Assembly (NCBI RefSeq): GCF_040712315.1
Contig: NC_134016.1
Coordinates: 20,138,390 to 20,202,389, forward strand
Length of the DNA: 64,000 bases
Reading direction: 5' to 3'
From: Castanea sativa
Taxonomy: Eukaryota; Streptophyta; Magnoliopsida; Fagales; Fagaceae
Shown here: piece by piece, positions 12,375 to 22,469 of the stretch
Numbering within the stretch: the first letter of the stretch is position 1
How the letters are laid out: each line of letters begins with the position of its first letter
The notes under the pieces: generated by a model
Seen by the model: only the letters and a program-made list of their open reading frames with translations
The model's database searches: none
Told to the model about the DNA's origin: nothing
Program-made: the position numbers and the translations under genes

Positions 12375-12549
12375 TGTGATACTTCAATTTGATTGATTGT
12401 GTGATGTGTGTGGGTGTGTGATGAGTCCCACATCGGGTATATTCTAGGTAGATCTAGGCTTTATTAACAACTACAAAGAGCCTTAATTGTGATTAGTACT
12501 TTTGAGGTATAGCGCAGATGTGGCTAGCACTATTCTTTGAGTCGTTATA
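12375..12549 (+). repeat. TRIM LTR 3
   Basis: 175 bp, TGTGATACTTCAATTTGATT to GAGTCGTTATA, followed by the target duplication ATATT at 12550-12554. Confidence 0.9.
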
Positions 12550-12844
12550 ATATTCATTTTTGTGATATTTTGTAGTTGTAAAAATCATTATTACTATGAT
12601 AGTACCTACCAATTATCTCTCCCAAACTCCACAAAAATGAGAATTTTGTGCAAATGAACCATCTTTTGTAGCTGGAAATTAATAGCACCAGTCACTGCAT
12701 TTTTATATATGCAAATTAAGAGCAACAAGATCCAAGGGGATGAGGAGCACAGTTCATACGTACGTGGTATGATTGGTGTATATCAAGCAAGAGTACAAAA
12801 AAGAGAGGACTGGGAAGCATGTGTTAAATTATGAAATTCCCGAC

Positions 12845-12881
<37 letters not shown>

Positions 12882-12969
12882 CTGCATTCCCAAAGTGAAT
12901 TATTGGCAAAAAAAAAAAAAAACGTTCACGGGCCCGCTAAAGCTTTAGCTGATATTTTTGGATGATGTT

Positions 12970-13001
<32 letters not shown>

Positions 13002-14014
13002 CCCATTGTTTTAGTTTAGAGGGATTTCATTTTCATTTTCATTTTCATTTTCATTTCCATTTCCTTGACCTTATTGCAAGATTCGACGGATAGAAGAACT
13101 AATGTTGTCTTAAACCTATTTAATACACAATTCTTGCGTTCATGAACCAAGTTGTCTTAAACCCTATTTTTAATACTCAATTTTTTGAGTTCATGAACCA
13201 AGTTACAATCCAACTATGTATATTCCATTTTAAATGCTCCTAATTTCCTCTCCACAATTTATAAATATAAATATGCCATGTGATGCTGCTAAGACTTGCC
13301 ACGAATTACTTTGACTGCCTATGCTTCACAAATATTTTTTCTTTCTTTCTTATATGATATATCAAACCATCATATTAATTAGCTATATGTAATGAGAACT
13401 ACTTTTCCCCATCCCAAGCCTGATGGATCAAGTCAAGGTAATAAATTGATGCACACTAGGCCTAGGGGATCGGAGGAAAACTTACTTTCCAAAGTCCATG
13501 TGATTAAATAATGCAACTGAAAACTTGAACCCATTTTATTCAAAAAATTACTATGAAAAGCTAAAAGCGTTCCAAGAATTTTTCTTCTCTTTTTTTTTTT
13601 TTTTTTTTTTTTGAGGAAGACCAAATAATTTTTACTTTTGTTGTGAATAATCAATATAAGGAAGATTAAAAAAAATAAAAAAATTCATGTACATATTTTA
13701 TGAGGCAACAACCACATGACAAATGACTACTAGTTCACTATATAAGATTTAGGGTTACAACATGTTTATATATAACATAGATTTATCCGGTTCAAATCCC
13801 CAAAATACGATTTATTTTACTGTCTCGTACTTGGTACAAAAATGTATATGAGCCAATTCCAGTAGCTTTCATTAAAGGAATGCTATCTAGCATTAAAGTG
13901 TCCAATCTTTAAGAAAAACATTCTACATGACTAAAGTGGTAATACCATTTTTTTTTTATATATATAAAATAAAAATTCCACTCTATTTTAATCTAAGTAT
14001 AATACCATTCTAAT

Positions 14015-14064
<50 letters not shown>

Positions 14065-14885
14065 ATAATTAATATAACAAGATGAAGTTGTTATTAAAAA
14101 AAGAAAAAAAGAAAAAAGGAAGTAGATCAACAAAATGGTTGTAAAACTAAGCCTTTGTTATGTTACACATATGGATCTTAAACTAACTACCCACTTGACC
14201 CTTCAATTTACTCTTATAAGAGAGAGGTATCATTTGGACTAAACCTGTTTAATTAAATAAAATAAGCATTATTTTCACAATGGAAAAGAAAATAATTTTG
14301 GGAATTAATCAAATTTCCAGCCCCCATTTTAAATTAACTACTAGCTAGAATACCACAAAGAATGTATGGCGTGTCCAATTTATTGCCAAGAATAATTTCT
14401 CGAATTAATCACATCTCACAGTTGTAAAATTGCCCCAATTGCAATATGCAGCCAGAAAATAGGTTTTTACACTCATTTTATATCCATTGTTTTTACACAA
14501 TATTTATGGTTGAAACGCTAATGTACACATTTTACAATTTAAAAATATAATGTCCTCATTTAAAACATAAAAGTGACAGAAAATAAAAGCTCATAATGTA
14601 CGGTAGAAACTAGAAAGGCTTGCATGATAAAATAAAAATATTTTGCACATGCATTCATTATTGTACCTTCCATATACTTGATATTTATAACTTTTGCTTT
14701 TGTGTAAGAGTTTTCCACTTTATAAAAAAAATCCATAATTTTACATAAATTGTCCATATTTAACGCATAAAATAAGTGACCAGTATAGACCAAGTGTGCA
14801 ATAATAATCAATGCCATACTCTCTCAGTAACAACTAAAATTAACCATGACATTACACATACATAATACAAGTAGATAAAAAGCTT
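12550..14885. other. AT-rich spacer with simple repeats
   Basis: No gene seen. Holds a T run of more than 30 at about 12849-12881, a heptamer repeat (GTCAGGA)n near 12973-13000, (ATTTTC)n near 13025-13065, a T run near 13590-13612 and (TA)n at about 14018-14060. Confidence 0.6.
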
Positions 14886-15080
14886 CTTTTTTAGAAATGA
14901 TATGATCACAATATTTTCATAATATTTTTACAATAAATCTTAAGTGGTAGGTTATTACTGGTTGTTATTGTTGAGACAAAAAAGTAATCTTAGTATTAGG
15001 CTCAAATTTGAAATAATAACAACTAATTACCTATAATTTATTGGAAAAATATTGTAAAAATGTTATAGACGTAACATTTT
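14886..15080. mobile_element. MITE-like element upstream of the ZF-HD gene
   Basis: About 195 bp with imperfect terminal inverted repeats. The left end reads AATATTTTTACAATAAATCT and later GGTTGTTATTGTTG; the right end reads back as AATATTTTTCCAATAAATTA and later GTTGTTATTATTT. No coding capacity. The ends lie near A/T runs, so the exact borders and target duplication are unclear. It ends about 120 bp before the TATA box at 15204. Confidence 0.6.
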
Positions 15081-15203
15081 TTTTTTCATAAGTAGATACA
15101 AAGCTACACAGCGTGGACAGTGTATTAACTGTATGTACCCTATCTATCCTAGCCACGAAGGGCAAGGAGCATGATTGTAATTTCAAACCCTCCTTTGATC
15201 CAT

Positions 15204-15210
15204 TATATAG
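15204..15210 (+). promoter_or_regulatory. TATA box of the ZF-HD gene
   Basis: TATATAG lies 54 bp before the chosen ATG. Transcription would start about 30 bp downstream, giving a short leader rich in GAGAGA. Confidence 0.5.
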
Positions 15211-15257
15211 TATCAAACAGGATAGAACCTTTGAGAGACAGAGAGACAGAGAGAGAG

Positions 15258-15786
15258 ATGCAGGGAGACAACAACACAAATGATATATACAGAGAGTGCT
15301 TGAGAAATCATGCAGCGAGTCTAGGCAGCTATGCCACAGATGGCTGTGGAGAGTTCACTCTAGATGACACCTCTCATGGAAGCCTACAATGTGCAGCATG
15401 TGGGTGTCACCGCAACTTTCACCGCAAGGTCACCTATGTACCCCCACATGGTAGAGGACTGGTACTCAGCTGTACTAGCCGTGACCCTTCTGCAGATACC
15501 ACCACCGCAGACCTTATGGACTACAGTGGCGGCAGTGAGCTTGGGGAGAGGAGCTCTAGCAAGAAGAGGTTCAGGACCAAGTTCACACCAGATCAGAAGG
15601 AGAAGATGCTGGCATTTGCTGAGAAGCTTGGGTGGAAGCTACAAAGGAAGGATCTTGAGGATGAGATTGAGAGGTTTTGTAGGGGAGTTGGGGTCAGTAG
15701 GCAAGTCTTCAAAGTCTGGATGCATAATCACAAGAACTCTTCCTCTTCATCTTCTGCGTCCACAGGCAATGCCTCATCTCTCACTC

Positions 15787-15791
<5 letters not shown>
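15258..15791 (+). CDS. Zinc-finger homeodomain (ZF-HD/ZHD) transcription factor
   Basis: 177 residues, intronless, apparently intact, and the only convincing host gene here. The N-terminal ZF-HD dimerisation finger spans about residues 11-57: YRECLRNHAA, then DGCGEF, then LQCAACGCHRNFHRK, with the Cys/His ligands of the family all present. A homeodomain follows at about 102-160: KKRFRTKFTPDQKEKMLAFA through QVFKVWMHNHKN; the family usually has WMHNNK. The tail is Ser-rich. ZHD proteins are plant-specific nuclear DNA-binding factors that dimerise through the finger and act in growth and flower development. The protein is short for the family, but short members exist. ATG 15258 was chosen over an upstream in-frame ATG at 15171 because that one lies before the TATA box and encodes no domain. 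The homeodomain suggests the ZHD5/6 side of the family; this is uncertain. Confidence 0.9.

Positions 15792-15828
<37 letters not shown>
15790..15828 (+). repeat. (AG)n microsatellite beginning in the ZF-HD stop codon
   Basis: About 19 AG units. The AG of the TAG stop codon is the first unit. A second GA-rich tract (15231-15257) lies just before the start codon. Confidence 0.9.
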
Positions 15829-15831
<3 letters not shown>

Positions 15832-16377
15832 ATTCTTTCTTTTTTTTTCCTAATTGACATTTGGTTGTTATTTATCCTTGTTTTCTGACTAAGGAAAATA
15901 TGCATCTCTATTAATTAACATTCATTGCCTAACAAAAAATGTGGTGTATCATCTATGCCAGTTACCATCCAGGAATTTTGGGATGTAGTACTAAATTTGG
16001 TTGAGATGATCGATGATAAGTTGTTTAATTCTCATCCATTCGTTCGTGACATTTTGATCTGATTTTTAAGATTTGGTTTTTAAGTCTTTAACCGAATGGC
16101 GAGTGGCGACACATTTGACAGGAAGTCCATCCTATACGTTCACATGTTGTGTGAATCACATATGGTGAAATTCAATGAATGAATTCTTCTTAGCACAGTG
16201 ATTGTCCTTATTTTTAGTTAATTAAGAACAAATTAACGAACTTGTTTCTTGATTGTTATATGAAAAAAATCAACATAAAAAGAAATTCGAACTTTCATGA
16301 TAAAATTCAGGTTGGAATTACACTTGGGCGTACACATCAAAATTTATTGATTTTGTTCTACTTCTGCTGAGAACACT
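15829..16377. other. Spacer downstream of the ZF-HD gene
   Basis: Likely 3' untranslated region then spacer; nothing else recognised. Confidence 0.5.
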
Positions 16378-16740
16378 TTTTTTTTTTTTTTTTTGAGAAA
16401 CCAGCCAATGAGGTCATTTTTATTGGAATGCTTGAAAGTCAGCCAAATAACAATTATAAAGGGCTGTTGAGACAGATTCCATTCAGACTAAAAAAAGGTG
16501 AAAACAACCTAGCTCTCTTAGCAAAGGCATCCACCAATGCGTTACATTGCCTACAAATTTGATAGAAAGAAAAACTCTGAAAAGAACTAACATAAGACCA
16601 AATGTCTTTAATAATGTGACCAAAAGAAGTGTACATGGATGTCTGGTTTCGGATGGCTTTGATGGCTGTCTCTGAGTCTCCTTCAAAAGCAGCGTTGAGG
16701 AAGTCCACTTCAAGTGAACAGCTAAGCCAAAGTGCTTAAC
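16378..16740 (-). pseudogene. 5'-truncated LINE, RNase H tail with poly(A)
   Basis: Minus-strand reading at 16708-16460 resembles the RNase H-like C-terminal domain of plant LINEs: EGDSETAIKAI, then FGHIIKDIW, then RQCNALVDAFAKRA. It ends in a stop, followed by a short 3' region and an A run of about 18 (T run at 16378-16395 on the + strand). Truncation at the 5' end plus a poly(A) tail is what target-primed LINE insertion leaves. No clear target duplication was found. Confidence 0.75.
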
Positions 16741-16852
16741 CCCCCTGTTCCATTTAGCTTAAAATTCCCGCTTATTTTAGTCTCTATTTTCATATCGTCT
16801 TGGCCTACTAGGGGTTCGGTCAATATGATTGTTTTAATCTAGTTTGAAAAGG

Positions 16853-16890
<38 letters not shown>

Positions 16891-18778
16891 TTTAATTATT
16901 CAATAGTTTGAGGGATAAGTTTGTCAATTTTTTCTAAAAACAAGTTGCCCTAATTTTGATTTATATTCGAAGTGTTATCAATTTTTTTTTTAATACTACG
17001 CTTGATTTTATGTTAAATTTAAGAACTTTAAATTGTATTCGTGAATACTTACATATTTTTGCACGTATACCATATCAATTAACTTTAAACAGTATATAGG
17101 ATTGTTTTGTAGTTTTGGTGCTTATATTTTTTTAGGGTTTGACTTACCTCCAATACTTTTTTAATTAAAATATATTTTTGTTTTAATGAGAAACTATCAC
17201 ATCACCTACTAACTAAATAAAATATGAAGATTAAAACCCACTACCACTTGTCATTTTGTATTTAAAATAAAAGGAGACCTCCAATTAAAAAAATAATATG
17301 TAAATTAACAATATCACCAAAAAAGAATTTATAACTTTGATAGGCATGCTCGACTCTTGCATCCGCTCATGCTTTATAGGGAAAAAAATGATCCTCAAAG
17401 AGAGCTAGTTCATGACAGAGATATCTAAATTTTAAATGATAAGCTATGAAAATAAGTTTCTTTCTATAGATGCCTTTAAAAAAAAAATTTCACACCCATA
17501 GATCGAGCAATTCTATAACTAACAACCTAGCTAAGCATGTGAGATATATTAGTGGTTTTTTCTGTGTGAACAGAGGATGTTCCTCCACACATTCGCTTTG
17601 TTCTATTAGCTGATTTTGGCTGGCTTTTTTTAATTTAAGTTCGAGGTCTTTCTTCTCAAAAAAAAAAAAAAAAACAAGTTTCTTTCAATTGTAGAAATTC
17701 AAAGTATTGGATTATTAAACATTTAGGCCTTGTATGTATTTATGCTGTATTTAACTTAGTTTTTTTTTTTTTTGAGTGTGCTGTATTTGACTTAGTTAAT
17801 ACACATGATATGTGTGTGACTATACATGTGTCAAAACAAGTCAAGAAAATTCTAAATTAACAAAACTGGAACTCAAAAGGAGCCTACAACTGCTAGAATA
17901 AAGTATACCCTTATGAGATCCATGCGATCTCCATATATTTGCTCCATTTATAGTGTGAACAAGGCATGTCTCCCCTTGGTCTAAGCAAATATAAAATATT
18001 CAAGGGGGCTCCGAAAGAATGGAGAAATTTGACAAAACTTTATATGTTTGATGTACTAAATATTAATTTGTGCCAAGATTTGACATCTTTAAGCCAAGGA
18101 TAACTCGGAAGCATTTCATGCCCGCACGTTGCTTGATAGCTAGCTGTGATTTTTTTTTGGTCTTTGAATATTAGAGAACATTTGGGTTTTTCTTTTTTGC
18201 TATTTTGTTTTGGGTTTTGGAAATTCAAGTAGCAAAGTAGAAACCCATGAGATTAATAATATAACAGACACCAAATTTATTATAAGTCTCTTGTTTCTCT
18301 TTTCAATCCAAATACAGAAAAGTCGCTAGAATCCCATCTCTACTGGTTCAAACTCCACAAACCTAAATGCCAAAATAACTGCGTCCACCACAAAGGAACC
18401 ACAACCTTTTTAGATATACCACAAAGAAGCCAGAAGTTAGTGAGTTTTCGTGTGATGGAAAATGTGAATCTTTTCCTTCTTAAATTCTATTTCCCCTAAT
18501 TTCATGATCCTTGTATGTTTGTTGGCAATTTATCAATATTCTCTCACAGAAAATGCAAATATATCGATTTTCCATTTTGAAAATGAAAAATTCATTTTTT
18601 TCCAGTTATTAATATATCTATATCATATATTATATACAATAGCAGAAGACTTTTCCTACAATTAAGGAGATGATACCATGTAGGAAAAATGACTATCTAA
18701 AATTCAGCCATGTTTAAGTTAAAAAGTGATAAATTACAATGTTTCACTATGTTAAAACACTGTTTGGGAGCCTCTTGG
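16741..18778. other. AT-rich spacer
   Basis: Nothing coding recognised. (AT)n at about 16854-16888 and several A or T runs. Confidence 0.6.
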
Positions 18779-19523
18779 TATAAAAAGAAACTAACTGCTT
18801 AAAAAAAAAAAAGATTGGTACACAGAGAAAGGAGAGAGAGATGAGGTGCCGAAGACCCTAACACATAGAGAGACTGAGAGCGAGAGCGAGAGAACCCAAC
18901 AATGGCGACACGTTTCAAGGAGAAAGGAGAGAGAGATCGAGAGAAAAGATAATTCCCCCTTTCCTAACCATTCAACAATTCCCCCTCTCTCTTCGGTCTC
19001 ATCTAAACCCATATCTCTGGGTTTCATCCTTCATAAAAGTAAGACACTCCCTTTTTCAAAATCTGGGTTTATCATTCTCTCTAAGGTATTAGCCCAAACT
19101 GACGACTCTTCCAAGAAGGTAACTCTTTTCTCTCTTTAAGATTAAATCCGTTAGTACGAATTGCTTCAGATATTTGTGAAACATTTTAACTTTTATTTAG
19201 TTTTACTAATTCGTTAATGTTTGAATTGCTTTCAGTTTGAGTATTGTTGATTTCAATTAATTTACACCTAAGAATTTTTTTTTAATTTGATTTCTTTCTC
19301 TGTTTTCGTAGCCAATAAATCCTGTTCTTCTTCTTCATCTTTCTCCTCCAACCTAAGTTAGTTAACTTCCCTAGAATCAAAATAGTTTCACTTTTCATAG
19401 ACGCACACCATCTGCTTGATATATAGTTTCCACAATATTTTCATGATCAGACAAACTTAACCAAATTGAAAATCTATATGGGTGTTGAGGATACAAAGAG
19501 AGAAGGTGACAGAGTTCATAAGC
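18779..19523 (+). other. Leader-like sequence of unknown gene
   Basis: GA-rich then CT-rich sequence (18820-19140) of the kind seen in plant 5' leaders, with a possible splice donor at about 19118 (AAGAAG then GTAACT). A 97-residue frame at 18846-19139 is Ser/Arg-rich and matches no family I know, so it is not called as a protein. It may be the 5' part of the gene whose WD40 exons remain at 20966-21306. Confidence 0.35.
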
Positions 19524-20323
19524 TGATGCGAACCTCAATTGACACGCTTTGAGACCCAACAAAAATATTGGAATACTTGCCCAAGAAAGCTAAAATTCAG
19601 ATTTTTTATAGAAACCCTGACCCAACGTTTATAAGAGAAACGCGAACCAAAGGTATAAGTTGACCTTGACCCAATGATTATAAAGAATCACGAACCAAAG
19701 GTATAAAGTTTGAACGCCACAAGGAAGAATCCCTAATAAGTTCACAGTTCTTGAAGAACCAAAAGAAGAGCAAAGCCTCACATTTTCTGATTTTTATTCA
19801 ATAATATCATGAAAAACGTTTACAGACTTCAGGCCCTATTTAAGGGCTCTATAAAACTTGACAGGCAAGAAAATATATTATAAAATAACTCTTAATTGAT
19901 ACCTTACCATATCAGGAATCAAATTTGACCTAAAAAGCATTAAATACACCTAAAAACAAGGAAAATACCTAAAAAACGTACTAAATAATAAAACCCTAAA
20001 TAAAAGTTGATTTGGTCTGAAATTAGCAGATCCAAAATAGGAAAAAATCTGCCTTAAGTGATATAGAGCTGGAAAGTCAATCAGCCATTAATTCATGCCA
20101 TAAATCACTCGTAATTAAGCCAGATCAGCCCTAAATAACTTGAATTAAATTTATTATGTTTTCAGCTTCCTTTGGGCCAAGCTTGGAATGTCTTGCATTA
20201 GAATTAGCCCAAATATCTTGAATCAGCCCATTAAGTGCTTCTTTGATCTTCTTGGATCTTGCTCTTGTAATAGGCCCAACTGGAACATGCAATGGATTCT
20301 TGAATGCTTGTTGATTCTCATCA
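19524..20323 (-). mobile_element. Solo LTR of the GypA family (800 bp)
   Basis: On the + strand it starts TGATGCGAACC and ends TGATTCTCATCA. It is flanked by TAAGC on both sides (19519-19523 and 20324-20328), a perfect 5-bp target duplication. It matches the 5' LTR of GypA (3097-3797) over its whole length. It retains the LTR-encoded polyprotein tail on the minus strand (DENQQAFKNPLHVPVGPI...), which mimics a small gene. Confidence 0.9.
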
Positions 20324-20328
20324 TAAGC

Positions 20329-20650
20329 CGTCAAGCACATAGAGAAAGAAAAATTTTTGGGCATCAGCACCATTAGGCTATATATCTGCCACCATAAGAT
20401 CATCGGAACCAACTCCGGTACATTTTTCTCCATTTTTTTTTAGATTTGGGTATGAAATATTAATTTTTATTGAATTTTTTTGTTGGATAGGTTTAGATTT
20501 GATTTTGGTTTTGATTCCTTTTTGTTTTGGGTTTTTGGGTTCTCCATAAAAATGTTTGTTTTCTCAATTTTTCGATTTTTTTTCCTATTTTGGATTACAG
20601 AAATCACTGAGCCTTTCTGTGTTTTCTAATATCTACGTTCATAGTTTTTT

Positions 20651-20690
<40 letters not shown>

Positions 20691-20965
20691 GGGTTTTGAT
20701 TTGGAAAACCGGTTTTACTGTTGATTCACCACTACTCTCCTATTTCACAGGTAACTTTTTTTTCCTCTTTTTTCTCTCTTTGGAGCACTGGCCAATTAGT
20801 TTTTCTCTCTCACTCTTTAGGTTTTCCGTTTTGGTAGATATTTGGATTCCAATTGGTTCTTAATTTTTCCACTCCTACTTTGAATTTTGATTTTAGGTTT
20901 TTGAATTTCTTGATTTTAGTTAATTAGAGAATGTTTCGTGACAACATAGTCAATAAGAATGCTTT
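20329..20965 (+). other. Intron or leader-like, T-rich sequence
   Basis: T-rich sequence of plant intron character with (TTTC)n at about 20649-20692. No exon recognised until 20966. Confidence 0.4.
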
Positions 20966-21306
20966 TAAATTTTCTCAATCTTTGCAAGTACCTCAATGCT
21001 GGTGATTGTGAGGGAAACCTTCACATCTATTACCTACAAACTTCTACTTATTCATGCTTTTAGGAAAATGCATTCAATAAAAATATTCTTTTCAAGTTAT
21101 GCTTTCTGACAAGTGTTTAGGTCCTATGCATCTTAGAATTTTAAAATTTTGGAAATTTTGGCAGGGTGCTCATGATGCAGAGATCTTTTCATTGAGCTTT
21201 AGCTTATCAAGTAAAAAGGAGGCTAATTATGAAGAAGTCGCAGATAGCCAGTCGTTCCTCGCATCAGGGGGGCCGCGATTGAATGATCCATCTTTATGAT
21301 GTCAAT
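20966..21306 (+). pseudogene. Two decayed WD40 exons of a WDR62/MAPKBP1-like protein
   Basis: Exon-like block 1 (about 20986-21062) reads KYLNAGDCEGNLHIYYLQTS. Block 2 (about 21164-21306) begins after a TTTTGGCAG acceptor and reads GAHDAEIFSLSFSLSSKKEA, continuing to FLASGG. A run of six G then shifts the frame, and one base less would lead into the expected WD40 continuation with a TGA in it. A GT donor follows at 21307. These blocks are consecutive in the large plant WD40 protein related to animal MAPKBP1/WDR62, as I remember it. The donor after block 1 is lost (TAGGAA). Presence of an intron argues for a DNA-level duplication and not a retrocopy. Other exons are not seen. Confidence 0.6.
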
Positions 21307-22469
21307 AGGTTTGCTACTTTCCTCTATTTTTTATTATTATTATTTTGTTAATCTCTACCCACTCACTGTTTATCTTTGTGAGTTGTGGACTTCTTTCATT
21401 GTAATTTTGGATGGTTCTTGCTTCATTTTGAACGAAATTTCCAAAATCTGCTGCAAACCTTGATAGGTATTGCTTAATGAAAACTTATTTGTCTCATATA
21501 TGTGAGATAGATAAGTTTTAATCTAAGTTTTATATGAAGGTTAGCAATCTGACACTAACTCAAAAAACAAATGAAATTTTAAAGTGCTATATTGAAGTAA
21601 TTACCTATTTGTAGTCAGAAATTTTTTACTGAGGTGTTGGTCTTTCTTTCCCCAAGCAAGCGAGTTAGGTTGCTTATATTTTGTACAAATGTGACTTTTG
21701 CTTGAAACCACCTATTGACAACTTCCATTCTTAAAAATTTTAACATGCAAGGGATGGGATATAGGAGGAGGATACTTGGATCAAGACCATCAGGTGGAAT
21801 ATTCTTATGGAATTGAGCAATCGTAATAACTCTTGCAGCTACAATTGGCTTGCAAGGAATGGGAGGACTTGCACTTTTTAATAGCAGTGGTTTATCCTAA
21901 GAGTTTAGTTTGATTTGCATTCTGCTTGCACCCCACTAAGTTGAAATGTTCCCTCAAACATCACTATGTTAGCTTTAAGAAAAAGATAGACCTAGCATTA
22001 TTAGTTACTATTGCTATATAATATTTTTTTTCAAAGGCCTGTTGTAGAAATTGTTAAGAGATGAATAAAAGTATTCAGAGTGTGCAACAATTTAATATAC
22101 AAAATCTAATGTTTTTGTTATTCTTTGTTAAGACCAAATAATTAACAAAAAGAAGAAGACCAAAGCCTATTTCAAAAGAGAAGACTACACCTCATGCACA
22201 TATAGTTACTTCAACTACATATTGATGATAAACATCCAACACTAATAGAAATATACATGAGAATCTCACCATCGAAGAAAAGATAAGTTTAGCTTATTTA
22301 TGGAGTTATTTATCATGGATTTTTTATCATATTATGTTTTATATTATTAGACTATGAAAATGGCAGGTTTTAATAATTAATGAAAATTGTAATACCATAC
22401 TAATAAAAAAATTTATAATTTACAAATACTATACATAGCCTGCATATTGTGCGCATCATACGCTAGTAA
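21307..22469. other. AT-rich sequence, no gene recognised
   Basis: May include intron remnants of the WD40 fragment. At 22449-22468 a sequence ending in CATACGCTAGT resembles a Helitron 3' end, but the hairpin is weak. Confidence 0.4.

Larger units (their letters stand above)
6051..12549 (+). mobile_element. Tandem TRIM (three LTRs) with an embedded gypsy element
   Basis: Three copies of a 175-bp LTR lie at 6051-6225, 12101-12275 and 12375-12549. The outer ends are flanked by ATATT (6046-6050 and 12550-12554), a perfect 5-bp target duplication. Between the second and third LTR is a 99-bp internal domain holding a primer-binding site (TGGTATCAGAGCC) and a polypurine tract (GTGGGGGAGAT). The first internal domain has the same 3' part (12001-12100) but is filled with about 5.8 kb of gypsy sequence. 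The same LTR and internal domain form the complete 440-bp TRIM at 45835-46274. TRIMs are short non-autonomous LTR elements that need proteins supplied by others. Confidence 0.8.

Noticed and set aside
18846..19139. 97-residue Ser/Arg-rich frame
   Set aside because: GA/CT-rich leader composition and no family match; only noted as leader-like.
22449..22468. Third Helitron 3' end before 22470
   Set aside because: Ends in CTAGT but the hairpin arms pair poorly; kept only as a hint in the WD40 finding.
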